In this document: one piece after another, positions 12,345-40,800 of the stretch
Layout: each line of letters starts with the position of its first letter
Position numbering within the stretch: the first letter of the stretch is position 1
DNA from: Strix aluco
Taxonomy: Eukaryota; Chordata; Aves; Strigiformes; Strigidae
DNA: 64,000 nucleotides
Reading direction: 5' to 3'
Assembly: GCF_031877795.1 (NCBI RefSeq)
Contig: NC_133932.1
Span: forward strand, 40,996,180-41,060,179
Program-made: the position numbers and the translations under genes
Notes under the pieces: model-generated
The model's input: only the letters and a program-made list of their open reading frames with translations
Told to the model about the DNA's origin: nothing
Databases searched by the model: none

Positions 12345-14019
12345 GTATTGTCACTTGCAAATGTCAGTTGGATGATAATAAGAATATACAAGACTATAGG
12401 TTTGTGTCCTTTGGTACCTGGGAAAAACAAAGGTCACTGCCTAGAGTGCACCTGTACTGTCAAAATTCATACTTGAATTTCCTAGTTCTAGCGCTAGGTA
12501 GTGGTCAAGACCCCTCCCAAGGTTAGTCAAAGCAGTCTTCACATCTTTCTCACAAACTACCTGACCTCTCCTTGCATTCAGACAGCTGGAACAATACAGC
12601 TGATGAAAAAAATGGATTACTGTACTCCCACTCAAAAATAATTAACCAGAAATTCCAATCTGATGGACAGAAACCAAATGGGACCAAACAATTGGTATCT
12701 AGAAAGAAATATGTGGTTTGACAAATTTAGTAGTCTGCCACTAGATCAAACATCTGTCATGTTTTATTCTTTCAGTGCATATGTTTTTAAAGATTTTTCC
12801 TTTGCCAGGTAACTAGTTCAGAAGGAGTCTTCTCATACCCATATTTTAAATGTGTTTCACTTTGGTCTTGGAAACCAGGGTGCTATTTTAACAGCTCCAG
12901 TTCATTAGCCAGCCCATTCCAAGAGTGTCACCCTGCCATACCATTTTTATTGTAGATGACCCTGTTTTGTACTGCTTCTGCCTCACAGAGGAATTTGATA
13001 GAGATTCTGAAGTTGCAACACCAAAAAGTCTGCATTATTTTTAATCCTTTTAACTGTTGGGACACAGAATCAATAGCACATATCCAAGAAAAATATTGAG
13101 GGTAGGTCTTTACCTTCTGGAAAATTGTATGACATGAAAATATTTCTTGTTTTCTATAGAAATAGGATCTTATTTGTTTATTTATTTTACTTGGGGAGGC
13201 ATGCTTTGTTTCTTTGCTGCAGTATTGTCAAAGAAAATCACAACGCACGCACCAGTGTTTCAATTATGGTCATGTGGACTTGGACTCCACCTAAGGAGCT
13301 GCTTTGCTGAACCAGGAGCTCATGCGCCGCTGCTGCTTGTGTTGGTTGGCAAGGCCACCACTGACAGAGGGCAAGTGCTTCTTGACAAGGAGCTTTGTTT
13401 CCTTTCCAGACAGCTCCTCCTTGCCTCTTTCCTGCATGGTTTGTGCAGGGAGTGACCAGCACACCCTGATATGTTGTGCAGTTAATTTTCTTTTCACTAT
13501 CATTTTCCCTTAGGCTCAAGATCCCTGTATCTCATTTTCTGTCTGTGGACACTGAGGTACCAAAATCTGGAATCTGCTTCCACATTTTTCACTGCTTGGC
13601 ACGATCTCTCATAAATGCTGCAAACACCACAGTAGCTGATAGCATTTGGTGGCCTTTTGTACTGACATTTCAGCCTCTCGAAAACTAGAACTGGCCTTAT
13701 CTGTTGGTCACAGTGCCTGAGGCTTTTCTTCTAGCTGGCTTTTTCTTCCAGCTGCCTACCAGTATGCAAAGGCAGAGATTTCCAAACAGCAGGTTTCCTC
13801 TTCTGTAGCAGAAGAATGGAGTGAGGGAGAATCAAAAAAATACCGCAGATATAGAACAATACCTATTTTCTTATGTTATTAATAGAGTAAATTATTGATG
13901 CTTCTGATTAATTACATCCAGGCCTATCAAACAATAGGAATTATTTTCTGGTGAGGAAAAAAAAAGTCACATTTTTATTCCTGCTTTAGTATTTTCATTG
14001 ATTCAAAATGTAGAAAAAT

Positions 14020-14038
14020 ACACACACACACCCCCCCC
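14020..14038. repeat. Short (AC)n followed by C run
   Basis: An alternating AC tract runs directly into nine C residues. Simple low-complexity sequence. Confidence 0.85.
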
Positions 14039-15086
14039 ATCAAATCTTCTCATAGTGAATTGAAATGCAAACGTGCTCTACCAGCTCAGCTGTGGTGTTT
14101 CACACCACCCACACCTCTGTGGCCCCTTTTTCTGTCTGTATTTGTAGACTGGGCAGTGGGGTTTGTTTGCTTGCTTTCTTCTCCTCCTCTCTCTTTCTCT
14201 TTTATCGTTCAGCAAGAGAAAAGGGAAAAGAAACAGGGTAGGGAGAATAAGAGCGTATAACAGAAGTTGTCCATTACAAATCCAACTGGAACAAAAATTT
14301 TCTATTGCAGATCACTTCAAAGCAGATGTTTCTTTCATAATCATGCAATCAGGAGGAAAATGCAGAAAAAGGAAGTGATCGCATCCTCCCAAATGTTATG
14401 AGTTTTGTAGCATTCAAAAAGACACATTTTTTGTTTTGAAAGAATTGAAAATGTGTCAAGTCTCTCTAGCTATTAATCCATACATCCAGCCTGAACTGGG
14501 ATTGAAGTGATAAGCAGCTCAATATCAAGTCCATACTGGTTACTTGGCAATAGTTTAATGATTATCTTGGATGTGATTAATGAAAAATACTATTAAGAAT
14601 AATCATGTTGCACCACACCCTGAGCTGACTTCCACCCTGTCCTGTGAAGCCGCTCTGTGTGGCAGCCAAGGTCTTATCCGGGCCCTGCAGGCAGCAGGGC
14701 CCACCAAGGACCTCAGGAAGAGCAGGAGCCTCTCCTCTTCCAGCAAAAGTTCGATTTTTCCTATATTTTGTTTCTTTTCTGTGCATGGCAGTGAGATGCA
14801 GCCCTCCCACAACCCACCAGGCAATACTCTGTTGCTCAGCAACCCTGTACTTGCTGAGAAGGCTCTTTTGCAGCAGTAAACCTGGGCTGAGGAGGAGAAT
14901 GAGGTGACATGACATCTGAAACCTGCTGCTTAGGTTGCCCAAGCAGCAAGGTCCCTATGAGCAGATGCAGGTCAGTAGCAGTGAGGACCCTGGTGGCTAT
15001 GTCAGCTGAAGAGTGGCAGCACTGCACCTTCTGCTCCCTGCATCTGGTCTATTCTGAAGCATTTAGTGGTGATTACCCAAAATTAA

Positions 15087-15106
15087 TTAATTAACTAGTT
15101 AATTAA
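15087..15106. repeat. 20-bp perfect AT-rich palindrome
   Basis: TTAATTAACTAGTTAATTAA equals its own reverse complement across all 20 bases. It contains two TTAATTAA words, one in each half. The TAATTA core is a common homeodomain-type word, so the site could bind a homeodomain dimer, but there is no supporting context. Confidence 0.85.
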
Positions 15107-15505
15107 AAAGGTCTCCTGCTCTGCAAAGCCATCTCCACTGTCCCAGTTAGATCCAGAGCACGTGCCATGTTTTGCTTGGGGTGAGCCAGCCAGCAGTGCC
15201 AGTGAGATGGGGAGAGGACAGCTGCAAGGCTCTACCAGCATGAAAACCACTTCTGGAGTCAGCCAGAGCTGCACAGAAGAAGGGACCAGGGTGGAAAGAG
15301 GCAGCAGGGAACAGCTGGATTGCATTAGTGGATTGGGTGGAGACTGACAGGTGGGTTAAGAAAAAGGTGTACTTCATTCCGTGAATACTTAGGAAAATCA
15401 GCCTGTACTCCTCTCATCTCCTCCAGAGCCAGCAGCAGGGGAGGGTGGGTCCTCTCCCACCTTGATGAGCAGATGGAGACCACAACCCACAGCCATTGGA
15501 GTCTA

Positions 15506-15545
15506 GCATTATTTGGACCTGGACTGGGCATTATTTGGACCTGGA
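15506..15545. repeat. 18-bp direct repeat with 22-bp period
   Basis: GCATTATTTGGACCTGGA is found at 15506-15523 and again, identical, at 15528-15545, separated by CTGG. This is a small tandem duplication. Confidence 0.93.
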
Positions 15546-18393
15546 AGGTCCACTGCCCGCAGGGTTGCAGCCAGGAGCGGGGCTGTGCTGCTGGGTGGGT
15601 TTCCACACCCCTTGTAGCATATGGAGAAGGCAGAGATCAGGGCACAGAGGCTAAATAAACCCTTTTACCTCTATTGATAGAAACCACTCCAAAAGCTTTT
15701 TTGCACTTGGTTTGAATTTGATAAGACAGTACATGCATTTTGGTCCATATTAGAAATTTTTAGAAATGATAACTTCTAGACAGCTAACTAGGCTTTTCCA
15801 TTAGGGCCACCAGGTCTGCATTCTCATGTGGTTAATGGTGTTGTATACAAGTGTCTTGTTACAAGCTTTGTGAATGTCCCATCAGGTCATTAGGGCCAAC
15901 CCATCAGCAGCTCCACCAGACCCCACTGTGATCAGTTCCCTGAAAATTCCAACTGCTAGTCCCACCTGGCACAAGCAAAAGATCTACAAGGCTACTGCAG
16001 ACCTGGCCATTCACCACCTGACCACAATACCTATGTGCCATGTTACCAGAAGGAAGGGAAAACAAATACAGGTTTGACATTACCTCTGAACCACCTCATT
16101 AAAAGAGAGGCTGCTTTCAGAAGTGCAGCCTCTCTCACAACATACAGCAAGCCATGGTTTCCCAGCTGTCATTTTAGGCTAACTCAGAGGTGCGTGTACT
16201 CACTTCTAAGCTTTGTTTTCAGTGCTGTGAGCATGACTGAGTGTTTCCTACACACATCATCTGTGGTCAAGGACAGCCTAGCCTGAGCAAAAATACTTGA
16301 GGGAATGAAGGGGCTCAGACCCTGGGGGCAGAGTGCAAATGCCAGCAGCAAGCTCAAGGTGGGTATGACGGACCAGCTCCCACTCTTTGAATAAAAAGTT
16401 GCCTTTGTAATACTTCAAGGTGATGCAGGTGTGATACACTGTAAGAAAACACAATTACAAGTCCTGTTCCTAGGGAAAGATAAACATTACCTTACACGTG
16501 CGTAAGCTATGTGAAAGCACAAGAACAGCACAGCCATCGAGGCATCATTAATAGAACAGAAACCCTGCTATCCATGTAGTGGCTTTTTTATGCCGGAGCA
16601 TGGGGTTTGCCATGGGAAAGGCCTGGTTACCAGTCCCAGAGGCTGAAGCCCTCCCCTTTCCATGGGTTGCCATGGGGCACTGCAGGCTGAGGCGCCAGGA
16701 GATGGGAGCCTGGCTCTCTGCTCTTAAAATTACAATGGAAAATTGAAGACAGAAGGCAGGCAATTAAATTATTAAAGAAGCTGAAGGATATGTATTTTAT
16801 ATGTTATGTAATGAAGATAAAGACAGACTGCTGGCGTTTAATTTTGGTACCATCCAGGGAATAGCTGGGCAGGGAGCGATGTGAACATGGCCAGTGTTGC
16901 AGAGCTACTGGCAGGAAAAAGCAGGAAAGGCTGATTTCTGCAGTGGGGAAAGGAGCAATGTACCAGCAGTAGGAAATGCCAGGGATAAACTTCTGGGTAT
17001 GGTAAGTGGTTAATACTGGTGTTTAGCTTGGGTATGGCTCTTTCCACCAGCATATTTCAAAGTCCTTTATACTGGAGTATAAGGCCAGATGTGACCATGG
17101 CATAATGCAGAGCTGTGTGCTGAATGCACTTGCTGGCGTACCAGCACTGACTAGCCCCTCTTGTTTGTAGCACTGGCAGCGTTCATTACATCCCCCTTCC
17201 CTCTCAGCAGGGCTCGTTATCCTTGTCTGTCTGTGCTGCGCCCTGTAGACAAACCCTAAATGTCACTACCTCCATTTTGCACAGAGGGATGCACTAGGAG
17301 ATGAAGCAACCTCCCACAAGGTTATGGAGTGGAGGAGAGACCAGAGACCTCCCAAATACCACAACTAATGATCGTCTGTGCTTTAAAGAGCTGCCTTGCC
17401 CTATCAGGATCGCCCTCCTCTGGCAGCCCCTCCAGAAAGAGAAGGGCAATCGCAGAGCCCAGCGCACACCCCTGCAATTCACATGTCTCTTAGTCCCATC
17501 AGGCTGTGGTTAAATGCTGGAGGGGATAATAAAGGATGGCTTTCCTTTAAAAATTGTGCTAGGAAGTGGCTTGCCCACATGGTACGAGTGGTCCAGCTGG
17601 GGGGATGAGAAGTCTCTGAAGCCTCAGTCCACTCCTCACTGCTCCTGTGGTGAGATACGGCCCAGGAGAGCCTCCTGCATCCATCAGAACATGACAGCTG
17701 GTGACGGGAGAGGAGCAAAGCCTCGTGCCAGCACAGCAGCATGCTACATGCTGTAATGTCTGGGGCCAGGGTACAACAAGGGATACCCCTTCAAGGTCTG
17801 CTTTCCCAGCCTTGAGCAGCTATCTGAAGCAGCCTGCTGGGCCCATGCCTGCACCCCAGTGCTCTGGGCCTGGGAGAGGCATAGTCCTGCACCCAGCAGC
17901 CAGGCCAGGCCAGGTAGCCAGCAGTTTCCATAACTTTCAAGTCTTTGGCCTAATGAAAACAGCTTTTGGGTGTGATTGCGGTAGTTTCTAAGCACATTTG
18001 AAACCTCTGGCAAGCTCCCACATTAGTCCCCATCCCTTTCTCTAGCTTCTTTCCAGTGCCAGGACCATAGGGAAAAGGTATTCAAAAGCACGAAAGTCTT
18101 GCTGAAAAGCCCCATTTCTTCAAGCAGCTTAGAGGCCAAGCTGTTACGTCAGCTGGGTGTTTTGGAAAGCTTCAGGCTATCCTGCTTTCCATGGCATGAA
18201 ACACTGTGGTGCAATTGCTTCTAAACAACACTATTTTCAAGAAACAAAACAGCGATGATTCCACCTGACAGTCTTTTCAGCGTTCCTGTGAGAAGGGGAA
18301 ACTGAGCCAAGAAAGCATCTGAGAAGTCAAGCAATATGCCATCGCAAATCTCCAGGAATAAAGCAATGCTAATGGTCTGGCTTCTGGTAAAAT

Positions 18394-18845
18394 GTGCGTT
18401 CCTGTCACACTATTATTCCTTCCAAATCAATTTTTACTAAGTGTCCCGCATATGCCCTTTGCTCCAGCAACAGGATATCCTTCATTTGTCTGCACAAAGT
18501 GCAGATGAGCATTTCTTCATGTTGTTTTCCAAGTCGGCTGATGGGAGGGTCAGCAGGGGCCGAAGCAGCTGCACCAAGTAAAGGAAAGGTAACCATGGCA
18601 ACCCAAGTTATCTGCATCCTCCATGTATTTCCTTCTCCCCACCCCACATCATATCTTTCCCACCCAAACCTCAAGCCGATAGAGCCAGTGACCAGCTGGC
18701 AGGATGGGGACTGTGGCAGGGTCTCCCGCACCCAGTGTATCTTGCTGTGTTTCGGGGCTCACCACTGCAGGCTGAGGTCATCAAAAAGAGACTGAAAGCA
18801 TAGAGAGGGGTAACTTGCAAAAGGCAGACCTCTCCGCTACTGTAG
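18394..18845 (+). promoter_or_regulatory. DIPK2B: Putative DIPK2B promoter / 5' UTR region
   Basis: This is the sequence immediately upstream of the DIPK2B start codon. It carries a perfect RFX X-box (separate entry) and no convincing TATA box. The transcription start cannot be placed by eye, so the split between promoter and 5' UTR is unknown. An upstream ATG at 18595 opens a 66-codon frame that closes at 18795, 51 bases before the main start. It would be a uORF if transcription starts above it. Confidence 0.4.
18589..18602. promoter_or_regulatory. RFX X-box motif
   Basis: GTAACCATGGCAAC matches the RFX-family X-box consensus GTNRCC-N(0-3)-RGYAAC at every constrained position, with a two-base spacer. 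It lies 244 bases upstream of the DIPK2B ATG. RFX factors bind such imperfect palindromes, notably in promoters of ciliary genes and in MHC class II genes. Use here is inference. The centre of the motif is also an ATG in ideal Kozak context (ACCATGG). Confidence 0.6.
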
Positions 18846-34598
<15,753 letters not shown>

Positions 34599-34890
34599 CA
34601 GCTTCGGAGGAGGAGTCCCCTGGGAAGGACTGGGGCAGTGTCAGCCCCCTGCCAGTGCAGGAAGTAAGAAGGAACCAGGGTAGCTGGAAGGAGCCGCACC
34701 GAATCTGGGGCTTCCTCATCAAGGTGGAGTAGGAGGAAGCTGACTGCGCATGGGATTTATTGTTCATCTCCCAGAGATGCATCTGTTATGTGGGATGTTA
34801 GACATGATGTAAGACTTATGGATTATTAGCATTAGTGTGAGTGACAGGGACTACAGGATTAATAAATCTCATTCACATATTTTGGCCTTG
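34599..34890 (+). other. DIPK2B: DIPK2B 3' UTR (probable)
   Basis: The sequence between the TGA and shortly past the AATAAA at 34861. The length is an estimate based on that signal; a longer 3' UTR with a more distal signal is possible. Confidence 0.5.
34861..34866 (+). terminator. DIPK2B: Candidate polyadenylation signal AATAAA
   Basis: A canonical AATAAA lies 262 bases after the DIPK2B stop codon. It is followed within 25-45 bases by a T/G-rich stretch (TTTTGGCCTTGG), the usual layout of a cleavage site. Confidence 0.6.
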
Positions 34891-37800
34891 GAAGAGTTTT
34901 CCATGCCATTTGTCAAAAAGAAACCCTCTGAAGGCAGCATACTCAGAACTAGCTAAATAGAGGAGCTTTATTACCAAGAAAGTCTTTCTGATTGAGATGA
35001 TATATACATAACATGGGACGAATGGAAACATTTAAGACTTTCCCTGTGGGGATTTTTAATGCGCTAAAAATCACAGATAAACTGAACCACTGGATCAGTT
35101 CTGTACCATCACCCGTCACAGATTGTTTTTATAAAATATTTAAATTTTATTACTTTTATGGCATACAGAACAGAAAGACACAATCAACAGCATTAAAAAG
35201 CTGAAACGTCCCATGTCTCTTGAGACTTAATTTCCCTAATCCCAGACAGAATTACTTTCAGTCTTTCCCAAGTTGACTGGTGGTAATTGGAGACTAATAA
35301 AAGTTTTTGTTTTAAGATCAGGAAGAAAAACAATTCTGGGATGTGATTGTCCAGCAGATGCTTTCACATTTTTCTCTCTAAAGAAAACTGGAGGAACCAT
35401 TTGCACAAAACCATTCAAATGGGAAAATTACCTGGAGACGAGAAACAACACAGGCAGAAGGTGAGAGATTAGTTTACCCTGAGCCTGATGAGACTTGCTG
35501 AACATGTAGTACTCCAGTGTAGGTGATGGAGCACTCCCCAAAAGCTGGGGAGGTCCAAGTACTGACCAGCAAGAGGTATAGCCCTCCTCATCCATTTGAC
35601 TTTCAAAAGAGGAATCAGTAAGCCAGTCCCCAAAGGAGTGACTCAGGCACCTAGAATTTGAGGTGGTGGACTTGTTTTTCACAGCAGTGGCCAACCCAGA
35701 GCTAGATGCAGGTGCCTCATTTTGTGAGGGAAGGTTGCAAAAGTGACAGAGTTGTGAAACAGAGCTTTCTCACCCAGCATCTGTCAGTCCCCATCCCATG
35801 TGCTCCCTGTGTGGTGTTAAAGGCTCACACCAAACCTTCCCTGATGTCTAGGGGACTGTCAGACCTCACATGGGTTTGGGGCTTTCTCCTGGGTTCCAGG
35901 TGCGCAGGAGTCACCAAGCAAGTTTGACTGAGCTGAGTCAGAAACTAGATTTTCTGGATCCCCCATAAGTATTTTCATCATGGAAACAGTCTTCCTCCTG
36001 CCATGGTTCGAAAAAGAAATCAGTAACAGCATAAATGCAGAAAACGATATGAGGGCATTTGCATTGCTAATTGTTGCACAAAGTTACCGGGAGCAGAAAC
36101 GCAAGTCAAGATTTTGTGTTGGCTGTGGAGGGGCTCTGTGCACGCAGAGCACCCAGCCTGGGGTTCAAGGCAGGTATTACAGACAAATTAGGAATCCAAA
36201 AACACACAGGTCTGACACTGGGAAAATCTGACCCAGGACATTATTTTGCCTTTCCTCCTGGCATAAAGTATCAAGTGCACCTTTCACCTCTCAAGAAGTT
36301 GAAACATCGAAAATAATTTGTAGGTAAATTTAGCTCCAGGCCCAGATGGTCCGACAGCAAAAATGTTTAAATATACAGCCTAAGCTACGGCTGCAGCCCT
36401 CTTTCTTGATTTCAGTCTATTTCTACATCATGGCTCTCTTCCAGTAAGAAAAACATGTCCTTTACTGAGATCCATAAGGCTGTCTAACAATCTGTTTCCA
36501 ACAGTTTTTCTTGAATCTGTCTGCATCTCCAATACCTGGGTCCCCGCTTCACCACCACTCTCACTAGGGTCAGTGGTGAGGTGCTGCTCACTCTGGGCTG
36601 CGAGCTGCCAGCATCCTCTCAGTGCTGGAGGGCAGCCTTCTTTATGCAGTCATAACTAAAAATTCACACCACAAAATGCCCCAAAAGTGCTAAGATAAAG
36701 AACTGGCCTGGTCTGCCCGTGCCCCAGCAGAGGTGATTTGCAAGCCATGGGTCTGCGGAGATGTCTTTGCAGTTGCTCTGTGACTCAGGCTGGCCTCTGA
36801 TTCAGTGCTCTCTAGTTTAGTAATGGCTTGACTTGCATCGAAAGGAGGAGCAGCCCTTGCAACAGGGCTCCACACTGGGTTCACTCTCCCGTGTGTCCTG
36901 GGCATTTTTCACTTCACCATGCACATTTTCCTTTTGGAAAGTACTGGACGGCTCTGTGCAAAATGTCTCCTGGGCAGCAGAGCATTTCTCTGCTATCAGA
37001 CAGGCCCAGGGAAATGCAGAGGTGATGCATGTGCTCAGCACCTGAGAGAACAGCAGGAGCAAGCCCAGATCCCTCAGGTCTAATCCAGCACTGGGCAAAA
37101 GGACTGAGAGGTGTCACAGGGGCTTCAGCTGGGCCCCCATCACTTGTGATCCTAAAATACTGAGTGTAAGAAACAGAAGAGTCATGGTCTTACTTTGCTG
37201 CTGGACTCAGTCGATGAGACTGCAGCAGAAGTCTTGAGGCACGTGGCATCTATTTTTACACAGCTTGATTCGAAGTTGTTAAAGCTGAGAGGAGTCTCCC
37301 CACTGCTTTCAGTAGACTTTGATATGAATTTAAATTTAAAAAAACCCATGATTAAAAATAACAGAATCATGGGTTTAAAAATTATTAAAGCATTGGGAGC
37401 TGTGTTCACCACTAGTTTCTCTTCAGACATCGATTACAAAGGCCAGACTCATGTAAGACTATGACTAATATGCCAGCCATAAAATCAGTCCATGGCTCAG
37501 AGAACAATCATTTTCCTAAACTAAATCTCATTTCCCTATATTTTCCTGGCCTTTTTTTTCATTGCCAAATTTTTCTCTTAATATTTTCCTTTTTCTTGGC
37601 AGTCAGGCCCTGGAATCGGTGCCCACCCTGTCTGCCAGCTCCAGTCAAGCCTTGAAATGCTAGTAGGCCAAGCTCCAAAAGGATGTGAAATTAATTTATA
37701 AATGGCAATTATTTTAAACCTAATCCTTCCCAAAAGAACTCTCGAGCAATTTTTTCCTCTCTGTGTTCAAGTTATTTCTGATGGTAGCTTTGTGTGAGCC

Positions 37801-40800
37801 TTTGCAAACTGTTCCTGGTAACAACTTAAACCGTTTCCGCAGCACGACAAGAATGACAGAAGTCTTGCACCAGCCTCACAGTCAGCCTCAGCACTTCCTT
37901 TATTCGTGGGTAGTTTGCAGCTGTCTTTATGTCCAGCTGTTTATTTGGTGTCTCTCTTACTGCCCCATATCCCGCATATTTTTAAAGTTTTCATGTCAAG
38001 AGGTTTGTAAAACTGTATTTTCTGCCATATTTTGTCTAGCAGTGTATTTTAACACTGCTTCTTTCTCAGGTGATGGGGGCTGCGTGTGGGCAGCCCATAG
38101 CAAATGACAGTCCCAGTTTCACTGCTCCTCTGTGTCTCACCTTCAGTCAGTGCCTGGTGTCTATGCGCTCACACCGCTGCCCCTGCCCCACACAACCCCT
38201 TGGGAAGGAACGGCAGCCAGTGGTGGCATTAAATTGTATTTTTCATGCACTCTTCCCACCAAACAGAGAGCATCCTGGCAACGTTGGCTGAAACAGGTCC
38301 TCATCACAGAAAGTGGAAAACTGGTAAAAACTGGTTCCCTTCCATAAGCAATGCACCCGGTGCCTATTTGTACCCTTGTCTTCATTCAGTCACACTCTTA
38401 CTGAGACGTGGCTGATGCTCGGGGGGAATGGCACCGAGACAGAGCCTCTGAAGTGGCCACGTGCTCCCAAACGTCGCAGGCACTTCTGTGCCGCTTGAGC
38501 CTGGGCTGTTCTGACACCTCCCGGCACATCCCGACCAGCACCCTTGGCAGGGACGCTGCATGTCCAAAGGGAAAGGGGCATGCTGTGTATTGCTGGGAAA
38601 ACCCACACAGCTATTTGAAGTGTCTGGTAATACACAGATCACCCCAAAACCTTCTAACTGGGGGCACTTCCATTACAACCAGTCCTGAGGCGTTGGAGGT
38701 CCAGGTTTCCCGCTCCATAGGTTTTGTGGGTGATAATTTCTTGCCCCACTTTGCATCACCCCGGCTCCCAGCTTCCCACCAGGGGCTACGCAGAAAACAT
38801 TGAGGCATTTTGGAGAACTTAGGATCAGCACTCAACAGCTCCTGTCCACAGGAGCAGCCAGATGAGCACATTTCATGCAAATGTCTTTCCAGCAAGCTCG
38901 GCCAACAACAGTTGTTTGCAGGTGCTTTTTATTTGCCTTCTGGTTTTCTGAGACTTTAGGATGCACTTGGGTCCCATTTGCCAATTACTCTCTACAGCCA
39001 GGTGCTCTAGATACTTTATTGCTAATTCTTCCTAAGTGAAACCTCAGCTTGTTCCATTATCACATGAATCTGGAAAGCAGAGCTTTAACAAAAATATTGA
39101 ATGTCATGAGATGTTACGAAATCACAAGAGCCAGCACCACGGTATTCTGAATTGGTTCACCAAGACACATTAATTTGATTAATAGTTGGGTCTAGCTGCT
39201 ACTGTATCCTCTGTTTCTCTAATTCAGTGCTGAAAGGAGCTTAGTGGCCATCCTGAAATTAAAAACAAACAAACATGAATTTCAGGGAAAGGGAAATTAA
39301 ATGAAAATAGCTACTCGTGGCAAGGCCATTGGGGGGTGGGGGAGGCATGCACAAATTTCTCCCTTCTGGATTAGAAAAAGCGGTCAGACTCACCTGCTGT
39401 CCTTCACACAGGGATGGTCTCAGCCAGAGGGTGTTGGTGGGTTTTTAGCACTGCTCCTCAAGAAAGACTTGGGCAACCAATACCCAAGGAAGTGTGAGGA
39501 TGATCCAGAGGTCCAGAAAAAAGTGAAGAGAGAAGAAAAAACAGATGGAAATCTAGGGAGGGACACCTGATAAAGATCTTCAAGCAATTTAAAAAAACCC
39601 CAAACAATTAAAGGATAAGAATAAGCTGTTCTGCGTGAGAGCTTATGTGGCAGTGGGCTAGCTGGACTGTAGTTGGACTAGCGTGGAAATGGATAGCGGA
39701 GCTGTAAGGTCTCCACCATTGGGACACTTGAAGCAAGAGAAACATGGCTGCACATGGCGCTGTACTGGGCAGGAAGCTGCACCCGAGGCTGCCAGACATC
39801 CTTCCCTGTACAAGGGCTGGAGGTGGCCAGACCCCTTTGCCTCAGTTATCTCTGTCATGTGTGATGAGCTGTCAGCCCTTAAAGCTGTGGCCCACACATC
39901 TCTCTTGCACGGAGGCAAGACCTCCTAAAAGAGGAGAGGTTAGTGATGACTGGTGGCTGAATCCAGAGAATAAAATGGCAGGGTTACCAGTCTGTGCATA
40001 GACCATCAGAAGGAAAGGGGCAGCAGCAATAAGCTAATTTTCTCATTTTAAAAAGAAACCCTGTGTTTCTGTCATAGTTTTACTTGCAGCATTTTACGTT
40101 TTTGCTCTTCTGGAGCAATAAGAGGAAGTGTCCCTTTTTTCCACAGGTCTCCAGTTGGAGGTGAAGGATGCTACCTGCACTATAAAGCAGCCCCCACTGC
40201 TGCCAGCACTCCTTGCTCCTGCCCTAAGGGCCATCAAAATCCCACCATTGAGTTTCTTACCTCTCTCTACCAGCAGGCTGGGGTGGGGCTGGCTACACAA
40301 TCCCCATCCCTCTCCTAGCCTTCAAGAGAAAAGAGTAGTTTCCTCAGCAGGAAATGGATGGTGAGCTCCAGTGAGAGCCGGTGCTGTACCTCCTTCACCT
40401 CTGCCAGCTCCTCCTGTAGCCCTCTCCAAGCCTGAGCCCCTCACTTTAGGGATCAACTGCCTGGGATTAGTGTTTTTTTAAGACCGAGTTCTATTCCTTG
40501 CCACACAGAGTATATATGGCAATAGTTATTCTAAAGCAAACTTTCCAGGTGTTTGAAGAACAAGAATACACCAGCCTCTTCCCTGGGGACATGGAGCTTT
40601 AAGAGAACAAGTTTGTCAGGTTTTACAGTCCTATAGTACTACTCAGCAAGGATGCATACAGCTACAACTCTTGCCTTACACGGTTCATATGCTGCATTGC
40701 ATGTAAAGATAGCATTTTAGACTAACACCCACGGAAGTGTCATGTAAGGTTCAACGTATTATGTGTTTTAAAAGGACCTTGTCAGTCATGCTGGATTCTT

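Larger units (their letters stand above)
9140..18393. other. Gene-free flank upstream of DIPK2B
   Basis: Unique sequence with small simple repeats (listed separately) and a 17-base T run at 11484-11500. Open frames are short and patternless. I see no exon, RNA gene or large transposon. Distal regulatory elements for DIPK2B could lie here but none is demonstrable from the sequence alone. Confidence 0.55.

Noticed and set aside
16655-16680. Second X-box-like word (GTTGCCATGGGGCA)
   Set aside because: Only the left half-site fits; the right half fails the RGYAAC consensus.
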